Positions 1-8,099 of a stretch of DNA of 37,706 nucleotides are shown here, in pieces. The stretch spans positions 1-37,706 of the forward strand of contig JAFGFX010000193.1 in NCBI GenBank assembly GCA_016930855.1. Reading direction: 5' to 3'. The translations under genes were made by a program, and so were the position numbers. Origin of the DNA: Sedimentisphaerales bacterium. Lineage in GTDB: Bacteria; Planctomycetota; Phycisphaerae; Sedimentisphaerales; SM23-30. How positions within the stretch are numbered: the first letter of the stretch is position 1; every line of letters begins with the position of its first letter. Below the pieces are notes generated by a model. The model was not told where the DNA came from. It made no database searches and worked only from the letters and a program-made list of their open reading frames with translations.

Positions 1-1278
1 CAGATTCCGCGCCACGAAGCGGAAATCCTCGCCCCGGGGAATCAACCGCCCCAAGGGGACCTTCGATTCGCGACGGTAAAAATACAACACCATGCCGTGG
101 GCGGCGGCATAACTGATCGAGCTGGCCACCGCCGACCCGGCGATGCCCATCTTCGGGATCAGCAACAGATTTAAGACGACGTTCAGCGTCAGGGTGAAAA
201 ATCCCGTCACCGTGACATAGAGGGGTTTCTCGCGGGCGGTCAGGTCGCTGGAGATGATCGAAGAGCCGCCCAGGACCGCGATCCCCGGCAGCAACCAGAG
301 AAACGACGGGATCATGCCGGCGTATTCGTAGCCGTACAGGACCAGGGTGGCCGGAATCCCGACGATGCCCAGGACGAGCATGGAGCCGAAGGAAATGATC
401 GTCGTATAGCGAAACACCCGGGGGACCTGTCCCTGCCGGTTGTCCCACTCGTTGGCCAGGCGGGGCAGAAAGGCGCTGGCGATGGAGTTCGGCAGGAGCT
501 TCAATTTTTCGGCCATGCCCACCGCCACCACATACAGGCCGATCTGGATATCCGAAACCATGTAGTTCAGGATCCCCTGGTCCAGCCGGTACAGCAGAAA
601 CCCCGCCAACGTCGACAGGCTGACCTTGGCGCCGAAGCCCATGCTCTTGCGGAACATCGCCCCGGAAAAATGCCGCACGCGCAGCGAAACATAATCCCTC
701 ACCGCCCAGAGGCTCAGCAGGATGATCAGCAGCCGGTCGACCGCCATGACGATCAGGGCCGTCTTGATGCGGCCGTGCCAGAACACCATGAAACCCAGCA
801 GCAGCACGAAGGAGAGCATCGCGTGCCCGGCGTTGATCGCCGCCGAGAGGGTGATCCGGCCGACGCCGTTCACGAAGGTGGGCAGGACCATGCCCAGGAT
901 CATCAGGGGGGTCATGACGATGACCAGATAGACCATCTCGTGGTCGAACTGGCGGTATTGGCCCAGCGGAATCGGCAGCCAGAAAAAAAACGCCAGGATC
1001 AACACGGCGCTCAGGACCGCCCCGAACAGGGTAATCAAGAGGGACTGCTGGAAGAGGTGGCGGCGCTGGTCCTTGTAGAGACCGGCGAAGGTGGCGTTGA
1101 CGGTGGGCATGCCGAAGCTGCAAAAGGTGGCCATGACCATTGGCAGCAGCAGTGCCAATCCCAGCAGGCCGCGGTCGGCCCGGCCCAGCATGCGGGCCAG
1201 GATGATGGAGGTCCCCAGGCTTAGGGCGGTGCTAAAGACATTGGACCCCACGGTAACGCTGATTTCTTTTTTCAACAT
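1..1278 (-). CDS. Wzx-type polysaccharide flippase (C-terminus cut by window edge)
   Basis: Integral membrane protein of the oligosaccharide flippase (MOP/MATE-like Wzx) group, expected to move lipid-linked repeat units across the inner membrane. The ORF track misses it because no stop lies in the window. I translated 426 codons, from ATG at 1278 (MLKKEISVTVGSNVFS) to the window edge. The N-terminus matches the family start, followed by an amphipathic patch ending in ARMLGRADRGLLG. Many hydrophobic segments follow (for example LLITLFGAVLSAVLILAFFF and FLLYRLDQGILNYMVS). The LDQ in the middle resembles the mid-protein motif of Wzx proteins. The usual length is 420-500 residues, so little is missing. 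It is the last visible gene of the minus-strand polysaccharide operon, 129 bases after the acyltransferase gene. The assignment is by topology and motif style; the substrate cannot be read. Confidence 0.85.
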   Translation of the reverse strand, partial: MLKKEISVTVGSNVFSTALSLGTSIILARMLGRADRGLLGLALLLPMVMATFCSFGMPTVNATFAGLYKDQRRHLFQQSLLITLFGAVLSAVLILAFFFWLPIPLGQYRQFDHEMVYLVIVMTPLMILGMVLPTFVNGVGRITLSAAINAGHAMLSFVLLLGFMVFWHGRIKTALIVMAVDRLLIILLSLWAVRDYVSLRVRHFSGAMFRKSMGFGAKVSLSTLAGFLLYRLDQGILNYMVSDIQIGLYVVAVGMAEKLKLLPNSIASAFLPRLANEWDNRQGQVPRVFRYTTIISFGSMLVLGIVGIPATLVLYGYEYAGMIPSFLWLLPGIAVLGGSSIISSDLTAREKPLYVTVTGFFTLTLNVVLNLLLIPKMGIAGSAVASSISYAAAHGMVLYFYRRESKVPLGRLIPRGEDFRFVARNL

Positions 1279-1407
1279 AAATGGCTGTACCCTTCGGCAC
1301 TCCATCGCCGGGTCTGGCTCGGCCGCCGCCTAGGCAAGCACCCTGGGGATCTGACGAAAAAATACGGTAGTCTCAAGGCCCCGGCCGGTAACGGACAAGG
1401 CTAGGCA

Positions 1408-1953
1408 TTACGGCGTCGGCGGCTCGATCTCGATGCCGTATTGCGCGTACACCCGGTTGCGGTATTCCACCACGTCGGCATCGCTGATCTGGGCGGGGTC
1501 CTTGCCGGCATAGGGCGCCCGGATCATCAAGTCGCGCGGGCGTCTCTGGAGATAGTCCTCCAGGCGGCACAGGATCCGGGCCGGCACGCCGGCGGCCACC
1601 GAATCCGCGGGGATATCCCGCGTGACCACGCTGGCGGCGCCCACGATCACGTTATCCCCGATCGTCACGCCCGGCATGATCACGGCTCCGTAGCCGATAA
1701 AGCAGTTGTCGCCGATATGCACCGGCGCCACCTTGCATTCGCCGGTATGGATATAATAGCTGGCGTCGTGGGTCAGGACGACGGCATGGGGGGCGAACAG
1801 GCAGTTGCGGCCGATATGGACCAGGCGGGGGAAATTGCCGTCCAGGTTCGAGGGGAACACGCGCGAGCCCGCCCCGATGTCACAGGCGGCAATGGGTGTG
1901 TATGGATTTACCTTTTTGCGGCCCAGCAGGGCCCGTAGGATTCTGCGCAACAT
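1408..1953 (-). CDS. Left-handed beta-helix O-/N-acyltransferase (WbbJ/maa-like)
   Basis: A 181-residue hexapeptide-repeat acyltransferase. Such enzymes move an acetyl group from acetyl-CoA to a sugar hydroxyl or amine. The repeats are clear in the middle: IGDNCFIGYGAVIMPGVTIG, then IVGAASVVTRDIPADSVAAGVPAR, the classic C-terminal signature of this superfamily. The likely catalytic histidine lies in VVLTHDASYY. The short basic N-terminus (MLRRILRALLGRKK) is not a signal peptide and may touch the membrane. A polar tail of about 45 residues follows the helix domain. It is 60 bases downstream of the second DegT aminotransferase, so it may acylate the amine which that enzyme introduces. Modification of the finished polymer is equally possible. 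Confidence 0.85.
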   Translation of the reverse strand: MLRRILRALLGRKKVNPYTPIAACDIGAGSRVFPSNLDGNFPRLVHIGRNCLFAPHAVVLTHDASYYIHTGECKVAPVHIGDNCFIGYGAVIMPGVTIGDNVIVGAASVVTRDIPADSVAAGVPARILCRLEDYLQRRPRDLMIRAPYAGKDPAQISDADVVEYRNRVYAQYGIEIEPPTP

Positions 1954-2013
1954 GGACTTGTTCCTGCAACGAAACGGATCTCCGGACGCCCAGCGCTACC
2001 AGGCCGTCCCGGA

Positions 2014-3336
2014 TCACTCCAGGTACAGCGCCCGGGCGCGGGCGACCCATTTTTCCAGCAGCGCCCGGGGGATCCTGCCGTGAACGGGCACATTGAGTAT
2101 ATGGCCGGAAAGATATTCCCCCTCGGGACACGATCCAGCGGCATAGCCGGCCCCCTCCCAGTCGCTTTCTACCGGGTGGACCGGATCGTTCAGCCAGAAG
2201 CCGGGCGTGATCCGAAACGTATTTAAGAGACGAATCCAGGGCTCCCGCCGCCGCACGACGAAGGGGAAGCGCACCCAACTGGGCAGGGCCTTGGTATGGT
2301 CGTACTTGGCCACGGCGACACCCATCGCGCCCAGGGCCCCTTCCAGATGCGCGGCCAGTCGCCGCCGGTGACGCAGGTCCCGCTCGATCCGGAGCAACTG
2401 CCGCAGGCCCGCGTAGGCCATCAGGTTGCCCAGCCGCGCCGGGTAGGGCGTGAAGCGCCGGCAGTTGATCTCGCAGGCGTAATTGGCGGCGTCGAAGGTC
2501 AGCACCCGCATCACGCCGGCCAGCGACAGCCTTTTCGCCAGCAACTCGAAGGTCCGCGTCCGCGGCTGGAGCAGCGGATACCCGCACAGCGCCGCCCGAT
2601 AACACCAGCGCCACAGGCAGTACAATTCCTGCCGCGGCGGGAAGAACTCCGCCTCCTGCTGGATGGCCCGCAGCCTCTCGTGGAGCGCCGCGTCGTCGGT
2701 CAGGGCATAGCCGCCCCGCTCCGTACTGAACATCTTGCTGCCTTCGGTGGAGAAGAAGGCCGCCAGTCCGAAGCCGCCGACCGGCCGGCCGGCCCAGCGG
2801 GCCCCGATGGCGTGGGCGCCGTCTTCGATGATCGGTATCCCGTACCGCCGGGAGACCGCCGCCAGCTCGTCGAGGTCGCAGGGGACCCCGAAGGTGTGCT
2901 GGGCGAGAATGGCGCGGGTTTTTTGGGTGATCGCCGCGGCAATCCTGCCCAGATCGATATTGAAATCATCCCGGGACACGTCCACGTACACGGGCTTTAG
3001 CCCGGCGAAGCGGATGGCGTTGGCGGTGACGATGCAGGTATAGCCCGGCAGGATGATCTCGTCGTCCGGCCGCAGGTCCATCGCCCGCAGGATGGCGTAC
3101 AGCGCCATGCGGCCGGCCCCGAAGGACACGGCGTAGCGCACGCGGTGGTAGCGGGCCAGGGCGTCCTCGTACTGGCCGATATAACGGCCGTCGCCGAGGG
3201 ATTCGCCCGCCGCCCACTTCCGCAGCAGGACAAACGCATCGTGCGCCTGCGACGTGCCGCCGACATAGGTGTATTGGTAGGGCCGGCAGGCGTCCGCCGC
3301 GATCCGCAGGGCATTGGCGATCTTGGTTCGTATCAT
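2014..3336 (-). CDS. DegT/DnrJ/EryC1/StrS family aminotransferase (divergent)
   Basis: A PLP-dependent sugar aminotransferase of fold type I (440 residues). The track extends the frame to 3594, but that part is antisense-like and overlaps the gene before it. I chose the ATG at 3336, which forms an ATGA overlap with the preceding stop. Visible parts are the substrate/PLP pocket SFGAGRMALYAIL (about 71-83), LPGYTC (97-101), the cofactor Asp in EDGAHAIGAR (D172), and the Schiff-base lysine K201 in STEGSKMFSTERGG. It is longer than WbpE-type enzymes and lacks their FFPSKNLGG form, so it belongs to another branch of the family. It is translationally coupled to one acyltransferase and followed by a second. 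I infer that it aminates a keto-sugar nucleotide which is then N-acylated. The exact substrate is unknown. Confidence 0.83.
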   Translation of the reverse strand: MIRTKIANALRIAADACRPYQYTYVGGTSQAHDAFVLLRKWAAGESLGDGRYIGQYEDALARYHRVRYAVSFGAGRMALYAILRAMDLRPDDEIILPGYTCIVTANAIRFAGLKPVYVDVSRDDFNIDLGRIAAAITQKTRAILAQHTFGVPCDLDELAAVSRRYGIPIIEDGAHAIGARWAGRPVGGFGLAAFFSTEGSKMFSTERGGYALTDDAALHERLRAIQQEAEFFPPRQELYCLWRWCYRAALCGYPLLQPRTRTFELLAKRLSLAGVMRVLTFDAANYACEINCRRFTPYPARLGNLMAYAGLRQLLRIERDLRHRRRLAAHLEGALGAMGVAVAKYDHTKALPSWVRFPFVVRRREPWIRLLNTFRITPGFWLNDPVHPVESDWEGAGYAAGSCPEGEYLSGHILNVPVHGRIPRALLEKWVARARALYLE

Positions 3337-3932
3337 GCCGTCGTGACACCCCCCGTCTGGTCCAGGCGCCGCACCGTTCGACAGGGGATCCCGCAGGACA
3401 GGCTGCGGGCCTCGACGTCGCGGTTGACCAGGCTCAGGGCGCCCACCGCGGCAAGCTCCCCGACGGTCACGCCATGCAGGATCACCGCCTGCATGCCGAT
3501 CCACGCGCCCCGCCGGATGCAAACCGGCCCCTCCCGGCGCGGGAAGAACTCCTGCAGGGGCCGATCGCCGGGATCGGCGTGCGTGGTGATGCACACCCGC
3601 GCCGACAGGGCCACCTCGTCCTCGATCTCGATCCGGTTGGCCAGGTCGAGAAGGCAGCCCGGCCCGATATACACGTGCCGGCCGATCCGGAGGTTGCTAC
3701 AGTCTCCGTCGCGGGCGTTCTGGATGCGGATATCGTATTCGATCGTCACGCCGGCGTCGATCTTGGCACCCAGCAGACGCAGCACGATCGCCGCCGGCAC
3801 CAGGCGGGCATAGGCATTGAGCCGGTAGAGAATGTACTGCCGACCCAGCAGCAGCCGTACGATCCGCAAATGCGCCTTGACGATCAGCAGCTTGAGCAGT
3901 CGCCACATTTTTTTCAGGTTGTTCATGGTCAA
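3333..3932 (-). CDS. Left-handed beta-helix acetyltransferase (hexapeptide repeat)
   Basis: A 199-residue acyltransferase of the LbH (hexapeptide) superfamily. An N-terminal helical, slightly hydrophobic stretch of about 50 residues precedes the repeats. Repeats run from LRIGRHVYIGPGCLLDLANR through IEDEVALSARVCITTHADPG (the likely catalytic His is in THADPG) to WIGMQAVILHGVTVGELAAVGALSLV. It ends with the usual SLSCGIPCRTVRRL, a variant of the GxPAR signature. Two start codons are possible (MTMNN), at 3932 and 3926. Its stop overlaps the start of the aminotransferase gene by four bases. Together they look like one amino-sugar N-acylation module, but O-acetylation cannot be excluded. Confidence 0.82.
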   Translation of the reverse strand: MTMNNLKKMWRLLKLLIVKAHLRIVRLLLGRQYILYRLNAYARLVPAAIVLRLLGAKIDAGVTIEYDIRIQNARDGDCSNLRIGRHVYIGPGCLLDLANRIEIEDEVALSARVCITTHADPGDRPLQEFFPRREGPVCIRRGAWIGMQAVILHGVTVGELAAVGALSLVNRDVEARSLSCGIPCRTVRRLDQTGGVTTA

Positions 3933-4101
3933 ACGGGAAAGGCCGCGAGGTCGTGTTCTAATCCCGGCATCAGGCGCTGGCAGTGCCGAACAACGCCGGC
4001 CGCGTCAGAGTCGCGCCGGCGATCCAGTCGGCACACAGTCATCCAACTGAAGAAAGGCCAATAGCCCCATCGAGGTGATGAGATGCCTAGGTCGGATATT
4101 T
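3933..4101. other. Non-coding gap inside the polysaccharide operon
   Basis: This 169-base gap separates the wbpE-like gene from the next acyltransferase gene, both minus-strand. It is longer than the other gaps in this part of the cluster. I see no convincing ORF and no stem followed by a T-run. It could hold a processing site or a weak internal promoter, but nothing decisive is visible. Confidence 0.4.
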
Positions 4102-5205
4102 TCAGTCGGCGTAAAATTCCAGAACCGTCCGGACGACGTAGTCCTTCATCTCGTCGGTCAGTTCCGGGTAGATCGGCAGGGCCAGTACCTCGGCCGCCGC
4201 CTGCTCGGAGACGGGAAAATCCCCCTGGCGGTGGCCCAGATAGGCGAAGCACTCCTGCCGGTGCAGCGGCAGCGGATAATAAATCTCGCAGCCGACCTGC
4301 TTTTCCCTCAGATGCTCCAGCAACTCGTCCCGCCGGGCCGCGCGAATGACGTACTGATTGTAGATGCTGACGCATTCGGGAAGGATCGCGGGCGTCCGGA
4401 CGACCGACCCGGCAAATTTCTTATCATAATAGGCCGCGTTGCGCCGCCGCGCCTCGCTCCAGCGGTCCAGGTGCGGCAGTTTCACGCTCAGGGCCGCCGC
4501 CTGGATGGGATCCAGCCGGAAGTTCGCCCCGACGTACTTGTGGTAATATTTCGGGTGGCCGCCGTGGTTCCGCATCAACTTTAGACGTTCGTAAAGCGAT
4601 TCGTCGTTGGTCACCACCATCCCGCCGTCGCCGATGCCGCCGAGATTCTTGCTGGGAAAGAAGCTCAAGCACCCGCAGGTCCCGACGCTGCCGGCCTTCT
4701 TGCCCTTGTAGGTGCTGGAAATGGACTGGGCGGCATCCTCGATCACCGCCAGGTTGTGCCGCTCGGCCAGGGCCACGATCGGGTCCATGTCGGCCATCTG
4801 CCCAAAGAGATGGACCGGGATGATCGCCCGGGTCTTTTCGCTGATCGCCGCCTCGATTTGCGCCGTATCGATATTGAACGAGCGGGCATCGATATCCACG
4901 AACACCGGCCGCGCCCCGACCCGGTGGATGCACCCGGCGGTGGCGAAGAAGGTGAACGGCGTGGTGATCACCTCGTCGCCGGGGCCGATCTCCAGGCTCA
5001 TCAGGGCGTTCAGGATCGCATCGGTGCCGCTGGAGACCCCCACGGCGAAGCGGCAATCGCTGACCGCCGCGACCTGTTTTTCGAGGGCCTCGACCTTGGG
5101 CCCGCCGATGCAGCGCTGGGTCTCGAGCACCTCGGCAACCGCCGCCAGAATCTCGTCCTTCAACTGCGCATACTGCGCCCGCAAATCCAATAACGGCACC
5201 TGCAT
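4102..5205 (-). CDS. wbpE: UDP-2-acetamido-3-keto-glucuronate C3 aminotransferase (WbpE/WlbC type)
   Basis: A 367-residue DegT-family PLP aminotransferase. In the Wbp/Wlb pathway this enzyme transfers an amino group from glutamate to C3 of UDP-3-keto-GlcNAcA. I start it at the ATG at 5205, not at 5271 as in the track, because MQVPLLDLRAQYAQL is the standard family N-terminus. Motifs are SSGTDAILNALM (59-70), TTPFTFFATAG, VHLFGQMADMDPI, EDAAQS with cofactor Asp157, and SFFPSKNLGGIGDGG with Schiff-base Lys186. NHGGHPKYYHKYVGANFRLD is typical of the WbpE branch. It follows the wbpD-like and wbpB-like genes with a 41-base gap, which supports the pathway call. The product with WbpD would be UDP-2,3-diacetamido-2,3-dideoxyglucuronate. 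The pathway assignment is from established family knowledge. Confidence 0.9.
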   Translation of the reverse strand: MQVPLLDLRAQYAQLKDEILAAVAEVLETQRCIGGPKVEALEKQVAAVSDCRFAVGVSSGTDAILNALMSLEIGPGDEVITTPFTFFATAGCIHRVGARPVFVDIDARSFNIDTAQIEAAISEKTRAIIPVHLFGQMADMDPIVALAERHNLAVIEDAAQSISSTYKGKKAGSVGTCGCLSFFPSKNLGGIGDGGMVVTNDESLYERLKLMRNHGGHPKYYHKYVGANFRLDPIQAAALSVKLPHLDRWSEARRRNAAYYDKKFAGSVVRTPAILPECVSIYNQYVIRAARRDELLEHLREKQVGCEIYYPLPLHRQECFAYLGHRQGDFPVSEQAAAEVLALPIYPELTDEMKDYVVRTVLEFYAD

Positions 5206-5246
5206 GTTCTTCTGCACCCTAGCCTTCCTTGCGTACCTTTCATCTG

Positions 5247-5951
5247 CTATTCTGATTGCCGCTGTTTCCACTGGCGATAGCCCTTCGTGCCGGTCGCCTT
5301 CTCCGCCGGTAGGGGCGCCTCCTCATCGAGATCCAGGCAGCGCACCACGTCCGGCGCGACCTGCCGGTAGCGGTAGCCGCTTTCCGGACAGACCATTATA
5401 CCGTCGCCGTCGGGTCCGGGCAAACGATGTCCGTGCCGGCTGATCCAGCCGACCCGCCGGGCCGGCACCCCCATCATCAAAGCGTAATCGCACACCGGGC
5501 GGGTCACCACCGCCCCGGCCGAGATCAGGCAATAGCGGCCGAGCTGGGTTCCGCAGACGATCGTGGCGTTGGCCCCGACCGTCGCGCCGCGCCGGATCAG
5601 CGTCGGCTCGTACAGGCTATGCCGGTTGATCTGGGAGCGCGGATTGCTCACGTTGGTCAGCACGCAGCTGGGGCCCAAAAACACGTCGTCCTCGATCACC
5701 GTGCCGGTATAGATCGACACGTTGTTCTGGATCTTCACGTTGTCGCCGATGACGACGCCGTCGGCCACGAAGACGTTCTGCCCCAGATTGCAGTTCGCCC
5801 CCAGCCGGGCCCCCTTCATGACATGGCAGAAATGCCAGATACGGGTACCGGCCCCGATGTGGGCCCCCGCGTCGACTAGCGCCGTCTCATGGACGAAATA
5901 CTCCGGCGGCACCTGGCTGTCGTCGGCGTTGGATTGTCCTGCTGCCGTCAT
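5247..5951 (-). CDS. wbpD: UDP-2-acetamido-3-amino-glucuronate N-acetyltransferase (WbpD/WlbB type)
   Basis: A 234-residue left-handed beta-helix acetyltransferase that acetylates the 3-amino group made by WbpE. The sequence closely follows the WlbB/WbpD pattern: YFVHETALVD, GTRIWHFCHVMKGA, NCNLGQNVFV, KIQNNVSIYTG, FLGPSCVLTNVSNPR and GATVGANATIVCG. A C-terminal tail with CPESGYRYR is also typical of this family. A 17-residue polar leader precedes the conserved start. ATG 5951 is preceded by AAGGAAGG, so I keep it. The gene lies 30 bases after the oxidoreductase and 41 before the aminotransferase. The order wbpB-wbpD-wbpE is the usual one for this pathway, which makes the assignment firm. Confidence 0.92.
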   Translation of the reverse strand: MTAAGQSNADDSQVPPEYFVHETALVDAGAHIGAGTRIWHFCHVMKGARLGANCNLGQNVFVADGVVIGDNVKIQNNVSIYTGTVIEDDVFLGPSCVLTNVSNPRSQINRHSLYEPTLIRRGATVGANATIVCGTQLGRYCLISAGAVVTRPVCDYALMMGVPARRVGWISRHGHRLPGPDGDGIMVCPESGYRYRQVAPDVVRCLDLDEEAPLPAEKATGTKGYRQWKQRQSE

Positions 5952-5981
5952 ACTGATTGCCTTCCTTGTCCTCTTCGTCTG

Positions 5982-6932
5982 TCAGACGGTATATTTTCCG
6001 GCCAGGATGGGGTGGTATTCGCCCTGGATCCCGATCGGCTGGGCGTTGCGGATCGTCGAAACGATCTCAATCGACTGGATGACCTGCTCGGGCCCGAAGC
6101 CGCGGCCGGCGAGAATCTGGCGGTAACTTTCCGTGTGCAGATCGGTAAAGCCGCCGGAAAACTCGATCTCCTCGCCGTCCACGCGGATGGAACGGTAGGT
6201 CATGGGCCTGCCCGGTTCGGGCGCGAAGGGCAGATCGTGATAATCCAGCGACAGGAACCAGCGGACCCGGGCCCGCTGGAGAGCCAGGAAGCCGGCCGCC
6301 CGCCGCGGCTCGGACACATGCACGACATTGCCCTGCACCGGGCCGAAGATCCAGGCCAGCATGTCGAAAAAATGCACCCCGATGTTGGTGGCGATCCCGC
6401 CCGATTTGCTCGGGTCGCCCTTCCAGCTGACCATGTACCAATGGCCGCGCGAGGTGATGTACGTCAGGTCGATCTCGTAGGTCCGATCCGCCGGGCCCTG
6501 CTCGATCCGCTGCTTGAGCGCCTGGATCGCCGGATGCAGGCGGACCTGCAGGATGGAGTAGATCTTCCGCTCGGTCTCCTTCTGCGTCTCCAGCAGGGCC
6601 GAGACGTTCCAGGGATTCAGTACCAGCGGCTTTTCGCAGATGGCATCGGCGCCGATCCGCAGGGCAAAGCGGATGTGGGCGTCGTGCAGATAGTTCGGCG
6701 AGCAGATGGCCACGAAATCCACGTCCCGGCCCTCGCGCCGCCGCTTTTCCAGGTGGCGGTCGAAGCGCTCGAACTCGGTGAAAAAATCGCAGTCCGGAAA
6801 ATACTGATCCAGCACGCCCACCGAATCGTTCTTGTCCAGGGCGGCCACCAGCACGTTGCCGGTCTCCCGGATCGCCTGCAAATGGCGCGGGGCGATGTAG
6901 CCGCCGGCGCCGATCAATGCGAAATTCTTCAT
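5982..6932 (-). CDS. wbpB: UDP-GlcNAcA 3-dehydrogenase, Gfo/Idh/MocA family (WbpB/WlbA type)
   Basis: A 316-residue NAD-dependent oxidoreductase that oxidises C3 of UDP-N-acetylglucosaminuronate. The track starts at 6977, but ATG 6932 gives MKNFALIGAGGYIAPRH, the characteristic WlbA N-terminus, and has GAAGAGG seven bases upstream. Motifs are the dinucleotide loop GAGGYIAPRH (8-17), ALDKNDSVG (31-39), CSPNYLH (77-83) and the family hallmark EKPLVL (100-105). The catalytic-region motif GGIATNIGVHFFDML is also present. It is the first of the three genes that turn UDP-GlcNAcA into UDP-GlcNAc3NAcA. The enzyme needs UDP-GlcNAcA, yet no WbpA-type dehydrogenase is seen in this window. Confidence 0.92.
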   Translation of the reverse strand: MKNFALIGAGGYIAPRHLQAIRETGNVLVAALDKNDSVGVLDQYFPDCDFFTEFERFDRHLEKRRREGRDVDFVAICSPNYLHDAHIRFALRIGADAICEKPLVLNPWNVSALLETQKETERKIYSILQVRLHPAIQALKQRIEQGPADRTYEIDLTYITSRGHWYMVSWKGDPSKSGGIATNIGVHFFDMLAWIFGPVQGNVVHVSEPRRAAGFLALQRARVRWFLSLDYHDLPFAPEPGRPMTYRSIRVDGEEIEFSGGFTDLHTESYRQILAGRGFGPEQVIQSIEIVSTIRNAQPIGIQGEYHPILAGKYTV

Positions 6933-7040
6933 AAGACCTCTTCCTTGTCTAATCCTCTGGTTTCCGGTCGAATCCAAATCCGTTATGCGTTGTGGTTGGC
7001 AACCGTCCCGTCCCTATCCATCCGGCCGGGCGCCAGACCG

Positions 7041-7982
7041 CTAGCGGCGCAGCCATTCGACGAAGCGCCGCAGCCCCTCCGGCAAATCGGTCCGCGGATC
7101 GTAGCCCAGCTCCGCCTGGGCCCGCGAGATATCCGCGTAGGTCTGCCTGACGTCGCCGGGCGGAACGGGTCGGCGCTCGATGGCGGCCTTTTTGCCCAGC
7201 GACTGCTCCAATGCCCCGATCAGGGCATCCAGCCGATAGGGCCGCGACTCGCCCAGGTTGTAGAGGCGATAGCCAGGCCAATGGTCCAGGGCGGCCAGCA
7301 CCCCGTTGAGAATGTCGTCGATGTAGGTGAAATCGCGGGCCATGGAGCCGTCGCCGAAGACGGGGATGGATTTGTCGGCTTCGATCAGGCGGGCGAACTT
7401 GTGGATCGCCAGGTCCGGCCGCTGCCGCGGTCCGTACACCGTGAAAAACCGCAGGCAATTGATCCGCATGCCGAAAAGATGATGGTAGGTATAACAGAGC
7501 AGCTCGCCCGCCTTCTTGGTCGCCGCGTAGGGCGAGATCGGATGATCCACGTTGTCCGTCTCGCTGAAGGGCACCTTGTCGTTGTTGCCGTAGACGCTGG
7601 AGCTGGAGGCAAACACGAATCGGTCTATCCGCGCCCGGCGGGCCGCCTCCAGCAGGACCATCGTGCCGCGGACGTTGACATCCTGGTAGCCCAAGGGATC
7701 CGCGATCGACGGCCGCACGCCCGCCCGGGCCGCCAGGTGCACGATCAGCTCGATTGCCTCGTCCGCCAGCACGTTATCGACCCGTTCCGCATCGCGGATA
7801 TCTGCCTCGACCAGGCGGAATCGCTTCCGGCCGACCAGGGCCGACAGGTTGTCCTGCTTGATCCGGCGATCGTAGAAGGGATCGAAGTTGTCAAGGCCCA
7901 CGACCCGATCGCCCCGGCCGACCAGCCGCTCGGACAAGTGCGACCCGATAAATCCCGCCGCGCCCGTAACCAGTATATTCAA
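7041..7982 (-). CDS. UDP-glucuronate 4-epimerase-like SDR enzyme
   Basis: A 313-residue extended SDR. The Rossmann motif [11 protein letters not shown] (6-16) is followed by LDNFDPFYDRRIKQDNL, which is typical of UDP-glucuronate 4-epimerases (CapI/LpsL/plant GAE). So are AARAGVRPSI and SSSSVYGNNDKVPFSE. The catalytic pair YxxxK is Tyr152/Lys156 in SPYAATKKAGE. FTVYGPRQRPDLAIHKF also fits that branch. The reaction would be UDP-GlcA to UDP-GalA. At 313 residues it is a little shorter than the usual 330-350. It sits between galU and wbpB, among other UDP-uronate enzymes, which fits. A UDP-GlcNAc or UDP-Glc 4-epimerase is the main alternative. Confidence 0.82.
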   Translation of the reverse strand: MNILVTGAAGFIGSHLSERLVGRGDRVVGLDNFDPFYDRRIKQDNLSALVGRKRFRLVEADIRDAERVDNVLADEAIELIVHLAARAGVRPSIADPLGYQDVNVRGTMVLLEAARRARIDRFVFASSSSVYGNNDKVPFSETDNVDHPISPYAATKKAGELLCYTYHHLFGMRINCLRFFTVYGPRQRPDLAIHKFARLIEADKSIPVFGDGSMARDFTYIDDILNGVLAALDHWPGYRLYNLGESRPYRLDALIGALEQSLGKKAAIERRPVPPGDVRQTYADISRAQAELGYDPRTDLPEGLRRFVEWLRR

Positions 7983-8099
7983 GAGCGATTTCCTTCCCGA
8001 TCCGCATCCGACTCTATTATTGCGATATCACCACATCTCGACAAATCGATCCACACCCTATTGACCAGGTCCCAAATATCGCGTCTCCGGCAGGTCGAA

